Assembly (NCBI RefSeq): GCF_039769985.1
Contig: NZ_JBDNCH010000002.1
Location: 2,976,001-3,040,000 of the forward strand
Length of the DNA: 64,000 bases
Reading direction: 5' to 3'
Source: Ponticoccus litoralis
GTDB taxonomy: Bacteria; Pseudomonadota; Alphaproteobacteria; Rhodobacterales; Rhodobacteraceae
Every line of letters starts with the position of its first letter. Positions within the stretch are counted from its first letter, which is position 1. A program made the position numbers and the translations under genes. The notes under the pieces are model-generated. The model made no database searches and was not told the DNA's origin. It saw only the letters and a list, made by a program, of their open reading frames with translations. Below, piece by piece: positions 26,833 through 36,066 of the stretch.

Positions 26833-28137
26833 CTACAGCCCCAGCCGGTCGCGCATCGCGAACCAGCTCATCGCCAGCACCAGAAGCGGGGTGCGCAGCG
26901 CGGCGCCGCCGGGAAAGGCCGGGGCGGGCAGGGCGGCGAAGCTGTCGAAACCGGCGGATTGCCCGCGCACCGCCTCGGCCATCAGCTTGCCCGCCTGCAC
27001 GGCATTGCCGACACCATGGCCGGAATAGCCCGATGCGGTCAGCACATTGGGCGCCAGGCGGGCAAGGAAGGGCAGCCGCTTCATGGTGATCGCCAGGGTG
27101 CCGCCCCAGGCATGGTCGATCCTGACGTCCTTCAGGGCCGGATAGATCTCCAGCATGGGCTTGCGCACCTTGGCGGCGATGTCGGCGGGAAAGCGGTAGC
27201 CATAGCTCTCGCCGCCGCCGAACAAGAGCCGCCCGTCATGCGACAGCCGGAAATAGTTGACGACGAACTTGTCGTCGGCGACCGCGACGTCGCGGGTCAG
27301 AACCTCGGCGCTGCGCGCGCCCAGCGGCTCGGTCGCGACGATGAAATTGTTGATCGGCATGACGCGGGCGGCAACCTGACCGTCCAGCCCGCCAAGATAG
27401 CCGTTGCAGGCCAGGATCAGATGATCCGCCTCGACGCTGCCACGCTCGGTCCGCACCGTCACCCGCCGTGCCCCGTGCGCGATCCCGGTGACCCAGGATC
27501 CCTCGTGGATCCGCGCGCCGGCGCCCTCCGCCGCCCGCGCCAGCCCCAAGGCCAGCGCCAGCGGATGCAGATGCGCGGCGCCCATATCAAGGAGACCGCC
27601 GCGATAGGCCGGAGAGGGGCAGAGCGCATGGAAGGCCTCGCGCTCCAGCACCTCGATCCCGTAGCCATGGCGCCGCTGCATGTGTTCGGCATAGCCGGCG
27701 AAATCGCGGAAATGCCGCTCCGAGGACGCGGCCCGGGCCACCCCGTCCTTCAGGTGGCAGTCGATGCCGTGCCGCGCCACCGGGTCCCGCACCAGGGCCT
27801 TGGCGTCCTCGCCCAGATCCCACAGCCGCCGCGCGGCCTCCATGCCGACCATGCTCTCCAGCACCTGCTGGTCCTGCCTCTGGCCCGATCCCAGCTGCCC
27901 GCCGTTCCGCCCCGAGGCGCCAAAGCCCGCCCGATGCGCCTCCAGCAGCACCACTTCCAGCCCGGCCTCCGCCAGATGCAGCGCCGCCGACAGCCCGGTA
28001 TAGCCGCCGCCGACCACGCAGACATCGGCCCGCACCGTGCCTTCCAGCGCGGGCCGCGCCTCGGGCAGATCGACAGAGGCGGCATACCAGCTTCCGGGGT
28101 ACTCGCCCCGCCGATCATTGGAAAACAACAGGTCCAC
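26833..28137 (-). CDS. puuB: FAD-dependent oxidoreductase, gamma-glutamylputrescine oxidase-like
   Basis: A complete 434-residue DAO-type flavoenzyme. Seen: SWYAASVDLPEARPALEG, the dinucleotide-binding VCVVGGGYTGLSAALHLAE (about residues 40-58), FGASGRNGGQLGSGQ near 80, NNFIVATEPLG, and the C-terminal flavin contact LTASGYSGHGVGNAVQAGKL. These fit PuuB/OrdL, which oxidises gamma-glutamylputrescine to the aldehyde. The gene is next to a PuuA-like ligase and an amidotransferase, supporting the role. The aldehyde dehydrogenase step (PuuC) is not in this window. Confidence 0.85.
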   Translation of the reverse strand: MDLLFSNDRRGEYPGSWYAASVDLPEARPALEGTVRADVCVVGGGYTGLSAALHLAEAGLEVVLLEAHRAGFGASGRNGGQLGSGQRQDQQVLESMVGMEAARRLWDLGEDAKALVRDPVARHGIDCHLKDGVARAASSERHFRDFAGYAEHMQRRHGYGIEVLEREAFHALCPSPAYRGGLLDMGAAHLHPLALALGLARAAEGAGARIHEGSWVTGIAHGARRVTVRTERGSVEADHLILACNGYLGGLDGQVAARVMPINNFIVATEPLGARSAEVLTRDVAVADDKFVVNYFRLSHDGRLLFGGGESYGYRFPADIAAKVRKPMLEIYPALKDVRIDHAWGGTLAITMKRLPFLARLAPNVLTASGYSGHGVGNAVQAGKLMAEAVRGQSAGFDSFAALPAPAFPGGAALRTPLLVLAMSWFAMRDRLGL

Positions 28138-28151
28138 GGAGCGTCTCCCGG

Positions 28152-28222
28152 CTTCTTCTGTCCAAAACTATCCCGGGGTCCGGGGCAGCGCCCCGGCGGG
28201 GGTTTGGGGGCAAGGCCCCCAA
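28152..28222 (-). repeat. Composite intergenic repeat, copy 4
   Basis: Read on the minus strand: hairpin TTGGGGGC-CTT-GCCCCCAA (28222-28204), hairpin CCGGGGC-GCT-GCCCCGG (28196-28180), then the box GGGATAGTTTT-GGACAGAAGAAG (28174-28152). It lies after the ligase stop and ends 14 bases before the puuB ATG, in the sense of both genes. Confidence 0.75.
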
Positions 28223-28284
28223 GAGTGAATGCGCGCCGCAAGGCGCCCATCCGGTGAAAGGGCGGGCCGGGAACCCGCAGCGGA

Positions 28285-29643
28285 TCAGACGTTCAGAAGC
28301 AGGTGCTCGCGCTCCCGGGGCGAGATCACCTGCAGGAACTCCTCGTATTCCGCCCGCTTCACCGTGGCATAGACCCGGCAGAACTCCGGCCCCAGCACCT
28401 CGTGCAGCGCGCTGGCCTCGTCGAAGACGTCCAGCGCCTGTCCCAGCACCTGCGGGAAGTCGCCGTCGCCCTCGTAGGCATCGCCCCGGAACTGCTTGGT
28501 CGGGCGGCGCTCTTCCATCAGCCCCAGATAGCCGCAGGCCAGCGAGGCCGCGATGCCCGGGTAGGGGTTGCAATCCATCCCCGCCAGCCGGTTCTCGACC
28601 CGGCGGCCCTGCGGCTCGGACAGCGGGATGCGGATGCCGGTGGTCCGGTTGTCGCGGCCCCATTCCAGGTTGATCGGCGCCGCGTGGTCCTTCACGTAGC
28701 GCCGGTAGCTGTTCACATAGGGCGCCATGACCGCGATGGCCGCGGGCAGATGGGTCTGCAACCCGCCGATGAAGTGATAGAACATGTCCGTCTCGCCGCC
28801 CTGCGGGCCGGAGAACAGGTTCTGTCCCGTCTCGATATCGAGGATCGAGTGGTGGATGTGCATGGCGCTGCCCGGCTCGTCGGCGATGGGCTTGGCCATG
28901 AAGGTCGCGAAACAGTCGTGCCGCAGCGCCGCCTCGCGGATCAGCCGCTTGAAGTAGAAGACTTCGTCGGCCAGCTTGACCGGGTGGCCGTGGCGCAGGT
29001 TGATTTCCAGCTGCCCGGCCCCGCCTTCCTGGGTGATGCCGTCGATCTCGAAGCCCTGGCTCTCGGCGAAATCGTAGATGTCGTCGATCACCGGCCCGAA
29101 CTCGTCCACGGCGGTCATGCTATAGGCCTGCCGCGCTGCGGCGGGGCGGCCCGAGCGCCCGGTCATCGGCGCGATATCCTTGGCCGGGTCGAGATTGCGG
29201 GCGATCAGGAAGAACTCCATCTCGGGCGCCACCACCGGCGTCCAGCCCTGCGCCTCGTAGAGCGCCACCACCCGTTTCAGCACGTTGCGCGGCGCGTAGG
29301 GGATCGGCGCGCCATGGCGGTCGTAGGCGTCGTGGATCACCTGCAGCGTCCAGTCCCCGGTCCAGGGCGCCGCCGTGGCGGTGCTCATGTCGGGCTTCAG
29401 GATCATGTCCTTCTCGATGAAGCCGTCCTCGTCCGCGGCCTCGGACCAGTCGCCGGTGATGGTCTGGAAGAAGATCGAGTCGGGCAGGTGGAAATGCTTC
29501 TGCTTGGCGAACTTGCTGGCAGGCACCGCCTTGCCGCGCGCGATGCCCGGCAGGTCCGAGATCACGCATTCCACCTCGTCCAGCCGCCGGCCCTCCAGGT
29601 AGGCGGTGGCGGACTCGGGCAGGGTGTCGGTCCAGTCGGTCAT
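28285..29643 (-). CDS. puuA: Glutamine synthetase-like gamma-glutamylamine ligase (PuuA-type)
   Basis: A 452-residue member of the glutamine synthetase superfamily. Seen: ECVISDLPGIARGKAVPA, the metal-binding VVAPEMEFFLIAR (about residue 138), GAGQLEINLRHG, MAKPIADEPGSAMHIHHSIL and the phosphate contact NRTTGIRIP. The N-terminal domain and length match gamma-glutamylputrescine synthetase better than GlnA. It would attach glutamate to an amine for oxidation by the next gene product. ATG 29643 follows AAAGGAGAC. The open frame extends upstream to 30288, but no start there fits. Confidence 0.85.
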   Translation of the reverse strand: MTDWTDTLPESATAYLEGRRLDEVECVISDLPGIARGKAVPASKFAKQKHFHLPDSIFFQTITGDWSEAADEDGFIEKDMILKPDMSTATAAPWTGDWTLQVIHDAYDRHGAPIPYAPRNVLKRVVALYEAQGWTPVVAPEMEFFLIARNLDPAKDIAPMTGRSGRPAAARQAYSMTAVDEFGPVIDDIYDFAESQGFEIDGITQEGGAGQLEINLRHGHPVKLADEVFYFKRLIREAALRHDCFATFMAKPIADEPGSAMHIHHSILDIETGQNLFSGPQGGETDMFYHFIGGLQTHLPAAIAVMAPYVNSYRRYVKDHAAPINLEWGRDNRTTGIRIPLSEPQGRRVENRLAGMDCNPYPGIAASLACGYLGLMEERRPTKQFRGDAYEGDGDFPQVLGQALDVFDEASALHEVLGPEFCRVYATVKRAEYEEFLQVISPREREHLLLNV

Positions 29644-29708
29644 GGGGGTCTCCTTTGCGGGGCGCGGGGCCCCGGTCTCCGCCGGGGCGGGCGGGGTGTG
29701 GCGGGCGG

Positions 29709-30391
29709 TCACGAGAGCGTCCTGTCGCGGAAGAACCGCGCGAACTGTTGTGCGATATCGGCGCTGTCCAGCGTCCTGTCCACGGTCCGCCGGGCCTCGT
29801 CCAGCACGGCATCCGGCACCACGCCCCGGCCCCTCTTCTCGATCAGGCCACGGGTGAAACCGGCGCCAAATTCCGGGTGCGGCTGAACCGTGTAGGCCTT
29901 GCCCGGGTAGAGCAGCGCGGCGTGCTGGCAGAAATCGTTCGAGGCCACGGTCACCGCGCCTTCGGGCGCCTGGGTCACCTGGTCCTGGTGCCAGGCCTGG
30001 ATCACCTTGGGCCCGTCCGGGAATTGGTAGACCCGGGGCCCGACGGCCCAGCCCCCGGGGTATTTCTCGACCCGGCCCCCCAGCGCCTGCGCGATGATCT
30101 GGTGGCCGAAACAGACCCCGATCAGCGGCTTGTCGGCGGCGACGATGGCGCGGATCAGCGCCTCCAGCGGCGGAATCCAGGGATGATCCTCGTAAACGCC
30201 GTGTTTCGAGCCGGTGATAAGCCAGCCCTCCGCCGCCTCGGGGCCGGGGGAAAGTCGCCCTCGACCACCGACCAGCTTTCGAAGTCAAAGCCCTCGCGGG
30301 CCAGGAGGCGCGCGAACATGTCGGGGTACTGGCCGTATTCGGCTGCCAGTTCGGGCACCACGAGGCCCGTTTGCAGAATGCCGATCTTCAT
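29709..30391 (-). CDS. Class I glutamine amidotransferase-like hydrolase (frame-broken)
   Basis: A ~227-residue GATase domain protein. The nucleophile Cys is in GVCFGHQIIAQALGG and the His of the triad in VQPHPEFGAGFT. In polyamine pathways such proteins (PuuD-like) remove glutamate from gamma-glutamyl-GABA, but this sequence is closer to plain class I amidotransferases, so the substrate is open. The frame breaks at a C-run (plus-strand G 30246-30250): one base is missing, and adding it gives EGDFPPGPEAAEGWLITGSK. It starts at ATG 30391 and lies 65 bases ahead of the ligase gene. Confidence 0.8.
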
Positions 30392-30423
30392 GAGTCACCT
30401 GTTGGAGATCGCGGCGACCGTAT

Positions 30424-30458
30424 GCGCGCGGGCGCCGCGCCGCAAGCGGCCCGCGCGC
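30424..30458 (-). terminator. Intercistronic hairpin
   Basis: A 9-bp stem GCGCGCGGG / CCCGCGCGC with a 17-base loop lies between the second ligase stop (30465) and the amidotransferase start. It has no T-run, so it may be a partial terminator or an mRNA processing or stability element. Confidence 0.35.
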
Positions 30459-30464
30459 GTCTTC

Positions 30465-31811
30465 TCAGACCGTGTCGAGGTAGATTTCGACCTGCTCGGT
30501 CTCGCTGAGTTCGGCCATGTAGTGCCGCTCCTGCTTCTTGGTCAGCAGGAAGTTGCGGATCAGTTCCGCCGGGAAGATGCGCGGGATCAGCTCCGAGGTT
30601 TCGAAAGCCGCGATGGCCGAGCCCCAGTCCGTGGGGATCACCGGCAGGTCCAGCGCATAGGCATTGCCGGTGATCGGCTCGGGCGGCATGACGCCGTCCT
30701 CGATGCCGGTCAGCGCCGCGCCCAGGATGGCGGCCAGCGCAAGGTAGGGGTTCACGTCGCCGCCCGAGACCCGGTGTTCGATCCGCCGCGCCACCGGCGC
30801 ACCCGAGGGCACGCGGATCGCCGCCGTGCGGTTCTCGTAGGCCCAGGCGATGCCGATGGGCGCGTGGGCGTCGGGCACCAGCCGGTCGTAGCTGTTCAGG
30901 TGTGGCGCAAAGACCAGCGTGCTGTCCGACATGGCGTTCAGGCAGCCGGCGATGGCATGGCGCAGCACATCCGTGCCGCGCGGGGTGCCGTCGTCGAAGA
31001 TGTTGTGCCCCTCCTCGTCCAGCACCGAGAAATGCGCGTGCATGCCCGAACCCGCGTAATCCTCGTAGGGCTTGGCCATGAAAGAGGCCGCGAAACCGTG
31101 CCGCCGCGCCAGCCCCTTCACCAGCATCTTGAACAGCCAGGCATCGTCCGCCGCCTTCAGCGCGTCGTCGGTATGCACGAGGTTGATCTCGAACTGCCCC
31201 AGACCCGCCTCGGAAATGGCGGTGTCGGCGGGGATATCCATGGCCTCGCAGGCCTCGTAAAGGTCGGTGAAGAAGCTGTCGAAGGCATCCAGCGCGCGGA
31301 TCGACAGGATCTCTGCCGCCTTGCGCCGCTTGTTGGACCGAGGCGAGATCGGCACCTGAAGGTTGCGCCCCGAATCGTCGATCAGGAAGAACTCCAGCTC
31401 GACCGCGACCACCGGCGTCAGCCCGCGCGCCTTGAACCGTTCCATGACGAAGCGCAGGGCGTGGCGCGGGTCGCCGTCATAGGCGCGCCCGTCCTCGCGG
31501 TACATCCAGATCGGCACCAGCGCGGTCGGCGCCTCCAGCCATGGCATCGGCACGAAACCGCGCTCGGTCGGAAACAGGGTGCCGTCGCGGTCGCCGGTAT
31601 CGAAGACCAGCGGGCTGTCGTCGATGTCCTCGCCCCAGATGTCGAGGCTCAGCGCGGACAGCGGAAAGCGCGTGCCCTCCGTCAGCAGCTTGCGCGCCGA
31701 GGGGATCGGCATGCGCTTGCCGCGGGCGACGCCGTTCAGGTCGCAGGCGGCGGCGCGGATGGTTCTGACTTGCGGGCGATCGGTGAGCCAGTCGGCACTG
31801 GGGGCGGGCAT
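30465..31811 (-). CDS. Second glutamine synthetase-like gamma-glutamyl ligase
   Basis: A 448-residue glutamine synthetase superfamily protein, clearly different from the ligase at 28285-29643. Seen: RAAACDLNGVARGKRMPIPS, VVAVELEFFLIDDSG, GLGQFEINLVHTDD, MAKPYEDYAGSGMHAHFSVL and ENRTAAIRVPSG. Duplicated PuuA-type ligases are known in polyamine-degrading bacteria, where each handles different amines. The start at 31811 gives MPAPSADWL. It lies just downstream of the permease genes. Confidence 0.83.
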   Translation of the reverse strand: MPAPSADWLTDRPQVRTIRAAACDLNGVARGKRMPIPSARKLLTEGTRFPLSALSLDIWGEDIDDSPLVFDTGDRDGTLFPTERGFVPMPWLEAPTALVPIWMYREDGRAYDGDPRHALRFVMERFKARGLTPVVAVELEFFLIDDSGRNLQVPISPRSNKRRKAAEILSIRALDAFDSFFTDLYEACEAMDIPADTAISEAGLGQFEINLVHTDDALKAADDAWLFKMLVKGLARRHGFAASFMAKPYEDYAGSGMHAHFSVLDEEGHNIFDDGTPRGTDVLRHAIAGCLNAMSDSTLVFAPHLNSYDRLVPDAHAPIGIAWAYENRTAAIRVPSGAPVARRIEHRVSGGDVNPYLALAAILGAALTGIEDGVMPPEPITGNAYALDLPVIPTDWGSAIAAFETSELIPRIFPAELIRNFLLTKKQERHYMAELSETEQVEIYLDTV

Positions 31812-31916
31812 GGGGGCCTCTTGGGGTTGGAATTTGATCAAATTGATAGACCGGGACCGGAGGGCTGGCAAGGGGGGCCGCCCTGCGCGGAACCGGGCGC
31901 CGCGCTGCGGGACTTC

Positions 31917-32723
31917 TCAGCGGATCAGGTTGGGCCGGATCTTCAGCCGCCGCCCCGCGGCCTGCGGCAGGTGCCGGTTCAGCCGCCGGTTCGCCAGGCC
32001 GAAGAGGCCGATCACCACCAGCGTCAGGGCGATGAAATAGCCCGCGAGGATGGGGTAGGGTACAAAGGGGTTGAAGGTCTTGTCGGCGAAATAGCTGGCG
32101 TAATACAGCGCGTCGCCGCGCTGCTGCCAGGCCGGAAAGCCCGAGAAGAAGACCAGCGTCGTCGCGTGAAAGAGAAAGATCGCCTCGTTTGTATAGGCGG
32201 GCCAGGCCAGCCGCAGCATGGTGGGCCAGGTGATCTTGCGGAACTTGGCCCAGCCGGTGAAGCCATAGGCATCCGCCGCCTCCAGATCGCCCTTGGGGAT
32301 CGACAGAAGCGCGCCGTAGAAGATCTCGCCGGAATAGGCGGCGGTGTTCAGAAACAGCACGATCAGCGCCCCGGCCCAGGCCGCCGTCAGCGGATCGAAG
32401 ATGGGCGAGACGCTTTTCAGGCTGAGAAAGGCGAAATAGGCAAAGAAGAACTGGATGAACAGCGGCGAGCCCCGGAAGACGAAGATGAACCACTCCGCAG
32501 GCTTGCGCAGCCAGGGGTTTGCGGCGGCCTTCCCCAGCGCCACGGCGGTGGCAAGGAAGAAGCCCGAACACAGCGCCAGCACGCCGAAGTAGATGTTCCA
32601 GATCATCCCCGAGCCGATCAGCACCACCTGCTGGCACAGGGTGAAATTGTCCCGCGGCAACAGCCGCTCGCCGATCCCCGGGGACCGCAGCCCGTAATCG
32701 GCAAGGGTCTCCCAGCAACTCAT
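31917..32723 (-). CDS. Polar amino acid ABC transporter permease (HisM type)
   Basis: A 268-residue inner-membrane permease with about five helices. The coupling motif for the ATPase is EAADAYGFTGWAKFRKITWP. Other matches: WFIFVFRGSPLFIQFFF and NTAAYSGEIFYGALLSIPKG. It pairs with the upstream permease to form the channel of a cationic or polar amino acid importer. ATG 32723 (MSCWETLADY) is chosen because the open frame further upstream consists only of the composite repeat. Confidence 0.88.
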   Translation of the reverse strand: MSCWETLADYGLRSPGIGERLLPRDNFTLCQQVVLIGSGMIWNIYFGVLALCSGFFLATAVALGKAAANPWLRKPAEWFIFVFRGSPLFIQFFFAYFAFLSLKSVSPIFDPLTAAWAGALIVLFLNTAAYSGEIFYGALLSIPKGDLEAADAYGFTGWAKFRKITWPTMLRLAWPAYTNEAIFLFHATTLVFFSGFPAWQQRGDALYYASYFADKTFNPFVPYPILAGYFIALTLVVIGLFGLANRRLNRHLPQAAGRRLKIRPNLIR

Positions 32724-32737
32724 GCGCGCCCCCGGCG

Positions 32738-32793
32738 TTTCTTCTGTCCCGAAATATCCCGGGGAGCGCGGCACGCGCGGGGGCAGAGCCCCC
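32738..32793 (-). repeat. Composite intergenic repeat, copy 5
   Basis: Read on the minus strand: hairpin GGGGGC-TCT-GCCCCC (32793-32779), then box GGGATATTTCG-GGACAGAAGAAA (32760-32738). It fills the gap between the two permease genes of one operon and ends 14 bases before the downstream ATG. Confidence 0.75.
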
Positions 32794-32813
32794 TTCGACC
32801 GTGGCAAGCAGGC

Positions 32814-33696
32814 TCATGCGGCCTTCCTCTGCGCTTCGCCCGCCAGCGTCGCCTGTCCGCGGGTCAGCCGCGTCATCAGCCGGTCCAGCACCACTTCGGA
32901 GACCCGCGTGAAGGCAAGGTAGAAGACCAGCAGCGCAAGAAAATACCACATCCGCCAGTCGCCATGCGGGTAGTCGGTGAAGCGCGGCGTCTTGGCCCCG
33001 CCCAGCTCGCGTGCCCAGAAGACAATGTCCTCGACCCCCAGCAGGAACAGCAGCGGCGTCGCCTTGATCAGCACCATCCAGAGGTTCGACAGCCCGGGCA
33101 GCGCATAGACCCACATCTGCGGCACCAGGATGCGCCAGAAACACTGGCGCTGGCTCATGCCATAGGCCTCGGCGGTTTCCAGCTGCGCGCGCGGCACCGC
33201 GCGCATGGCGCCGAACAGCACGTTGGCCGCAAAGGCGCCGAAGACGATGGCGAAGGTCAGCACCGCCAGCGAGAAGCCGTAGATCTCGTGTACCATCTGC
33301 GGCGCGTTGCCCAGCGGCAGCTTGGCCGCCGCGCAGACGACAAAATCGTTGCCCTGCCGGATCGGTTGCTCCCAGTCGGGGCATTTCACCTCGTGCCGGA
33401 CCCATTCGAAGAACTGGTCCAGCGCAATCACGAAGAACAGGAAGAAGGCGATGTCCGGCACGCCGCGCACCACGGCGATATAGCCCTTGCCCAGCCAGGA
33501 CAGCGGCGCAAACTGCGACCGCGCCGACATGGCGCCCAGGAAGCCGAAGCCAAGGGCAACCGGCGCGGTGATCGCCAGCAACAGCAGCACCGTTCCGAAA
33601 GAGCTGTAGAAGGCCATGTGCTTACCCGTTGTCAGGTAGCAAAGGTACCACGACAGGCCTTCGAGGGCGGAGGGATCGGCGCAGTAGGAAAACACG
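32814..33696 (-). CDS. Polar amino acid ABC transporter permease (HisQ type)
   Basis: A ~293-residue permease. The coupling loop is ETAEAYGMSQRQCFWRILVP; helices include FGTVLLLLAITAPVALGFGF and GFSLAVLTFAIVFGAFAANV. GTG 33696 gives the N-terminus VFSYCADPSALEGLSWYLCY, which resembles related proteins; an ATG at 33617 is the alternative and would give a shorter form. It is the first permease of the operon, separated from its binding-protein gene by a terminator-like hairpin. Confidence 0.85.
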
Positions 33697-34122
33697 AGGG
33701 CGGGCTTTGTCAGTCCTGTCTGGTTTTGCCCAGCCTGCGCGGAAATCCGCGACTCGCGCAAGACTTTCCTTGGTGTTTCGCTGCGTCAGACCGCGCCCTG
33801 CGGCCCCGATGCCGCCGATGCCGCGATCGGCAGCAGGCGCCGGGGCGGGCAGGGGCGGACCGGCGGGGCGGCTCCGGCGCGCGCCTGTCCGCAAGGCAGC
33901 GGCCCCGGACAGGAGGTGTCGGCCCCGGCCCAACCGGTGCAGCCCCGGATGCCCCGGCGGCGGACTGCGGGCCGGGATCCCTCCGGGGTGACCGCTTGGG
34001 AAGAGGGCAAGGGCCTGTCGCGCCAAGGGCGGCAGGGCTGCCGTTGAGGGGGCAGGGGCGCCGAAACGCGAAAGGCCCCCGGGGGTCCGGGGGCCTTTGC
34101 AGGATCTGTCTTTGGCGTTGGA
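33697..34122. other. 426-bp gap inside the transporter operon
   Basis: GC-rich sequence between the binding-protein stop and the first permease. Open frames on both strands have no recognisable domain. The only clear element is the hairpin at 34071-34098. A secondary promoter for the permease and ligase genes could lie here, but I cannot identify one. Confidence 0.5.
34071..34098 (-). terminator. Strong hairpin after the binding-protein gene
   Basis: A perfect 12-bp stem AAAGGCCCCCGG / CCGGGGGCCTTT with a 4-base loop, 24 bases after the binding-protein stop. On the minus strand it is followed by CGCGTTTCGG rather than a clean T-run, so it probably causes partial termination or protects the upstream mRNA. 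Confidence 0.65.
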
Positions 34123-34851
34123 TCAGAAGGTCGGGCTGTTGGCGCCCAGATGCTCGAGGATCATCTCGTTCAGCGTGCCGTCGTCCTTCATCGACTGGAC
34201 CGCGGCGTCGAACTTGTCGCGCAGCTCGGGGTCGGACTGGCGGAAGGCCATGCCGATGCCGCCGCCCAGCGGGATGTCGTCGCCGACGAAGACCAGTGCG
34301 CCGCCGGATTCCTCGACCGCCGGGATCAGGAAGTCCTTGTCGGCCAGCGTCAGGTCGGCCTCGCCGCCCATGACCGCCGCCACCGTCTCGTCCGGGCTGG
34401 GGAATTCGACCAGCGTCGCGCCTTCCATGGTCGAGACATGCGCTGCCCGGATGGTGCCGGTCTGCGCCGCGATCACCGCCGTTGTCGGATCGATGCCATC
34501 CGAGGTGCCCACGTAGGACGAGGGCGAGGGCGGGGTGTAGTTCTGGGTGAAGGCCACGACTTCCTCGCGTTCGGGCGTGATCGACATGCCCGCGATGATG
34601 GCGTCGTAGTTGCCCGACACCAGGTTCGGGATGATCGAATCCCAGTCGTTGGTCACCCATTCGCAGGTCAGCTCGGCGCGCTTGCACAGCTCGTCGCCAA
34701 GGAAGCGCTCGAACCCGGCGACCTCGCCGTTGTCGTCGAGGAAGTTATACGGAGGGTAGGCGCCCTCGGTGCCAAGGCGCACCACGTCCTGCGCCAGCGC
34801 GGCGCCCGCGGTCATCGCAAGGACGGCTGTCCCGATCAGAAGGTTTTTCAT
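34123..34851 (-). CDS. Periplasmic amino acid-binding protein of ABC transporter
   Basis: A 242-residue type 3 solute-binding protein of the HisJ/ArgT class. A signal peptide MKNLLIGTAVLAMTAGAALA precedes QDVVRLGTEGAYPPYNFLDD. Other family motifs are GFERFLGDELCKRA, DWDSIIPNLVSGNYDAIIAG and MSITPEREEVVAFT. This class binds Lys, Arg, ornithine or His, and sometimes related opines or amines. Given the gamma-glutamylation genes downstream, an amine or basic amino acid is likely. ATG 34851 follows GGGAG. Confidence 0.9.
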   Translation of the reverse strand: MKNLLIGTAVLAMTAGAALAQDVVRLGTEGAYPPYNFLDDNGEVAGFERFLGDELCKRAELTCEWVTNDWDSIIPNLVSGNYDAIIAGMSITPEREEVVAFTQNYTPPSPSSYVGTSDGIDPTTAVIAAQTGTIRAAHVSTMEGATLVEFPSPDETVAAVMGGEADLTLADKDFLIPAVEESGGALVFVGDDIPLGGGIGMAFRQSDPELRDKFDAAVQSMKDDGTLNEMILEHLGANSPTF

Positions 34852-34913
34852 GGTTTTACTCCCTGTTGTCATGCGGCGGCTGTCCCGCCTGTCATATGCC
34901 TTGGGCCGTGGCC

Positions 34914-35689
34914 TCAGGCGTGAACGGTCGAGCGCAGGAAGCCCTGCAACCGTTCCGATTTCGGCGCCCCGAAGAGCGTATCGGGGGGGCCTTCTTCCTC
35001 GATCAGGCCCTGATGCAGGAACACGACGTGATCGCTGACATCGCTGGCCATCTTCATGTCGTGGGTGACGATCATCATGGTGCGCCCTTCGCGGGCGAGG
35101 TCCTTGATGACCTTGACGACTTCCTGTTCCAGCTCGGGGTCGAGCGCGCTGGTGGGTTCGTCGAACAGAAGCGCCTCGGGTTCCATGCACAGCCCGCGCG
35201 CGATGGCGGCGCGCTGCTGCTGGCCGCCCGAAAGCTGCGCCGGATAGGAATCGCATTTGTCGCCTATGCCGACCTTGTCGAGATAGCCGCGGGCAGAGGC
35301 CTCGACCTCGGCCCGGTCGCGGCCCAGCACGGTCAAGGGCGCCTCCATCACGTTTTGCAGGATGGTCATATGGGCCCACAGGTTGAACTGCTGGAAGACC
35401 ATCGACAGGTTCGTGCGGATGCGCAGCACCTGTTTCGGATCTGCGGGGCGGCGGTTGTGGCCCTCTCCTTCCAGCGCACCGGCTCGCCCTTGAAGAGGAT
35501 CTCGCCCTGCTGGCTGTCCTCCAGCAGGTTGCAGCAGCGCAGAAGCGTGGATTTGCCAGAGCCCGAAGAACCGATCAGAGAGACCACATGCCCCTTGGGG
35601 GCCGAGATGGATACGCCCTTGATGACTTCGAGCTGCCCGTAGGCCTTGTGCAGATCGCGGATCTCGATAACGGGGTCCTGGCTGGTCAC
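34914..35689 (-). CDS. Amino acid ABC transporter ATP-binding protein (frame-broken)
   Basis: A ~258-residue ATPase. Walker A is GSSGSGKST (about residue 42), the signature is QLSGGQQQRAAIARGL, and Walker B is ALLFDEPTSALDPEL, followed by the switch His in VTHDM. One base is missing near 35466; adding a G restores RWKGEGHNRRPADPKQV. The start is GTG 35689 (VTSQDPVIEIRDLHKAYG) behind AAGGTGGGA. It is the first gene of the minus-strand transporter and ligase block. Confidence 0.9.
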
Positions 35690-36066
35690 GTCCCACCTTG
35701 CTGTCGCTATGCGGGCAGCATGACGCAGGACCTTCGCGGGATGCAATCACGAAAACGCCTGCCCCGGGCGGTTAATGCCCGGGATGACGGAAGGTCACAA
35801 GCGCCCAGCCCGGTCAGCGGGCGGGTCGGGCAGGGCGCGACAGGGGCCTTGGGCGGCGGGGGCGACGCCCTTGGCGCGCAGCCCTGTCTCTTGGGGCACA
35901 GGGCCGGTCTGGCCCGGCACGAGGTCCGGCGCCTTCCGCAAGCCCCGGTGAATGCGGTCGCGGTCCGGGCCTTTGGGGCCGCCAGCCAGCCGGTCGCGGA
36001 CCCTTTGCCAAAGCGTATCGCTGGCCGCGGTGGTCCCGAGCCGCCCCGTCATCGGCAGGTCGAGGA
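35690..36066. other. Intergenic region upstream of the transporter block
   Basis: 377 bases. It should contain the promoter of the minus-strand transporter operon near 35700-35790. A minus-strand open frame (35795-36199) overlaps the TerB gene out of frame and has no recognisable feature. I see no repeat. Confidence 0.45.

Noticed and set aside
29655..34373. A 1,572-codon plus-strand open frame
   Set aside because: It lies opposite two ligases, two permeases and a binding protein that all have intact family motifs. It is an antisense shadow in high-GC DNA.
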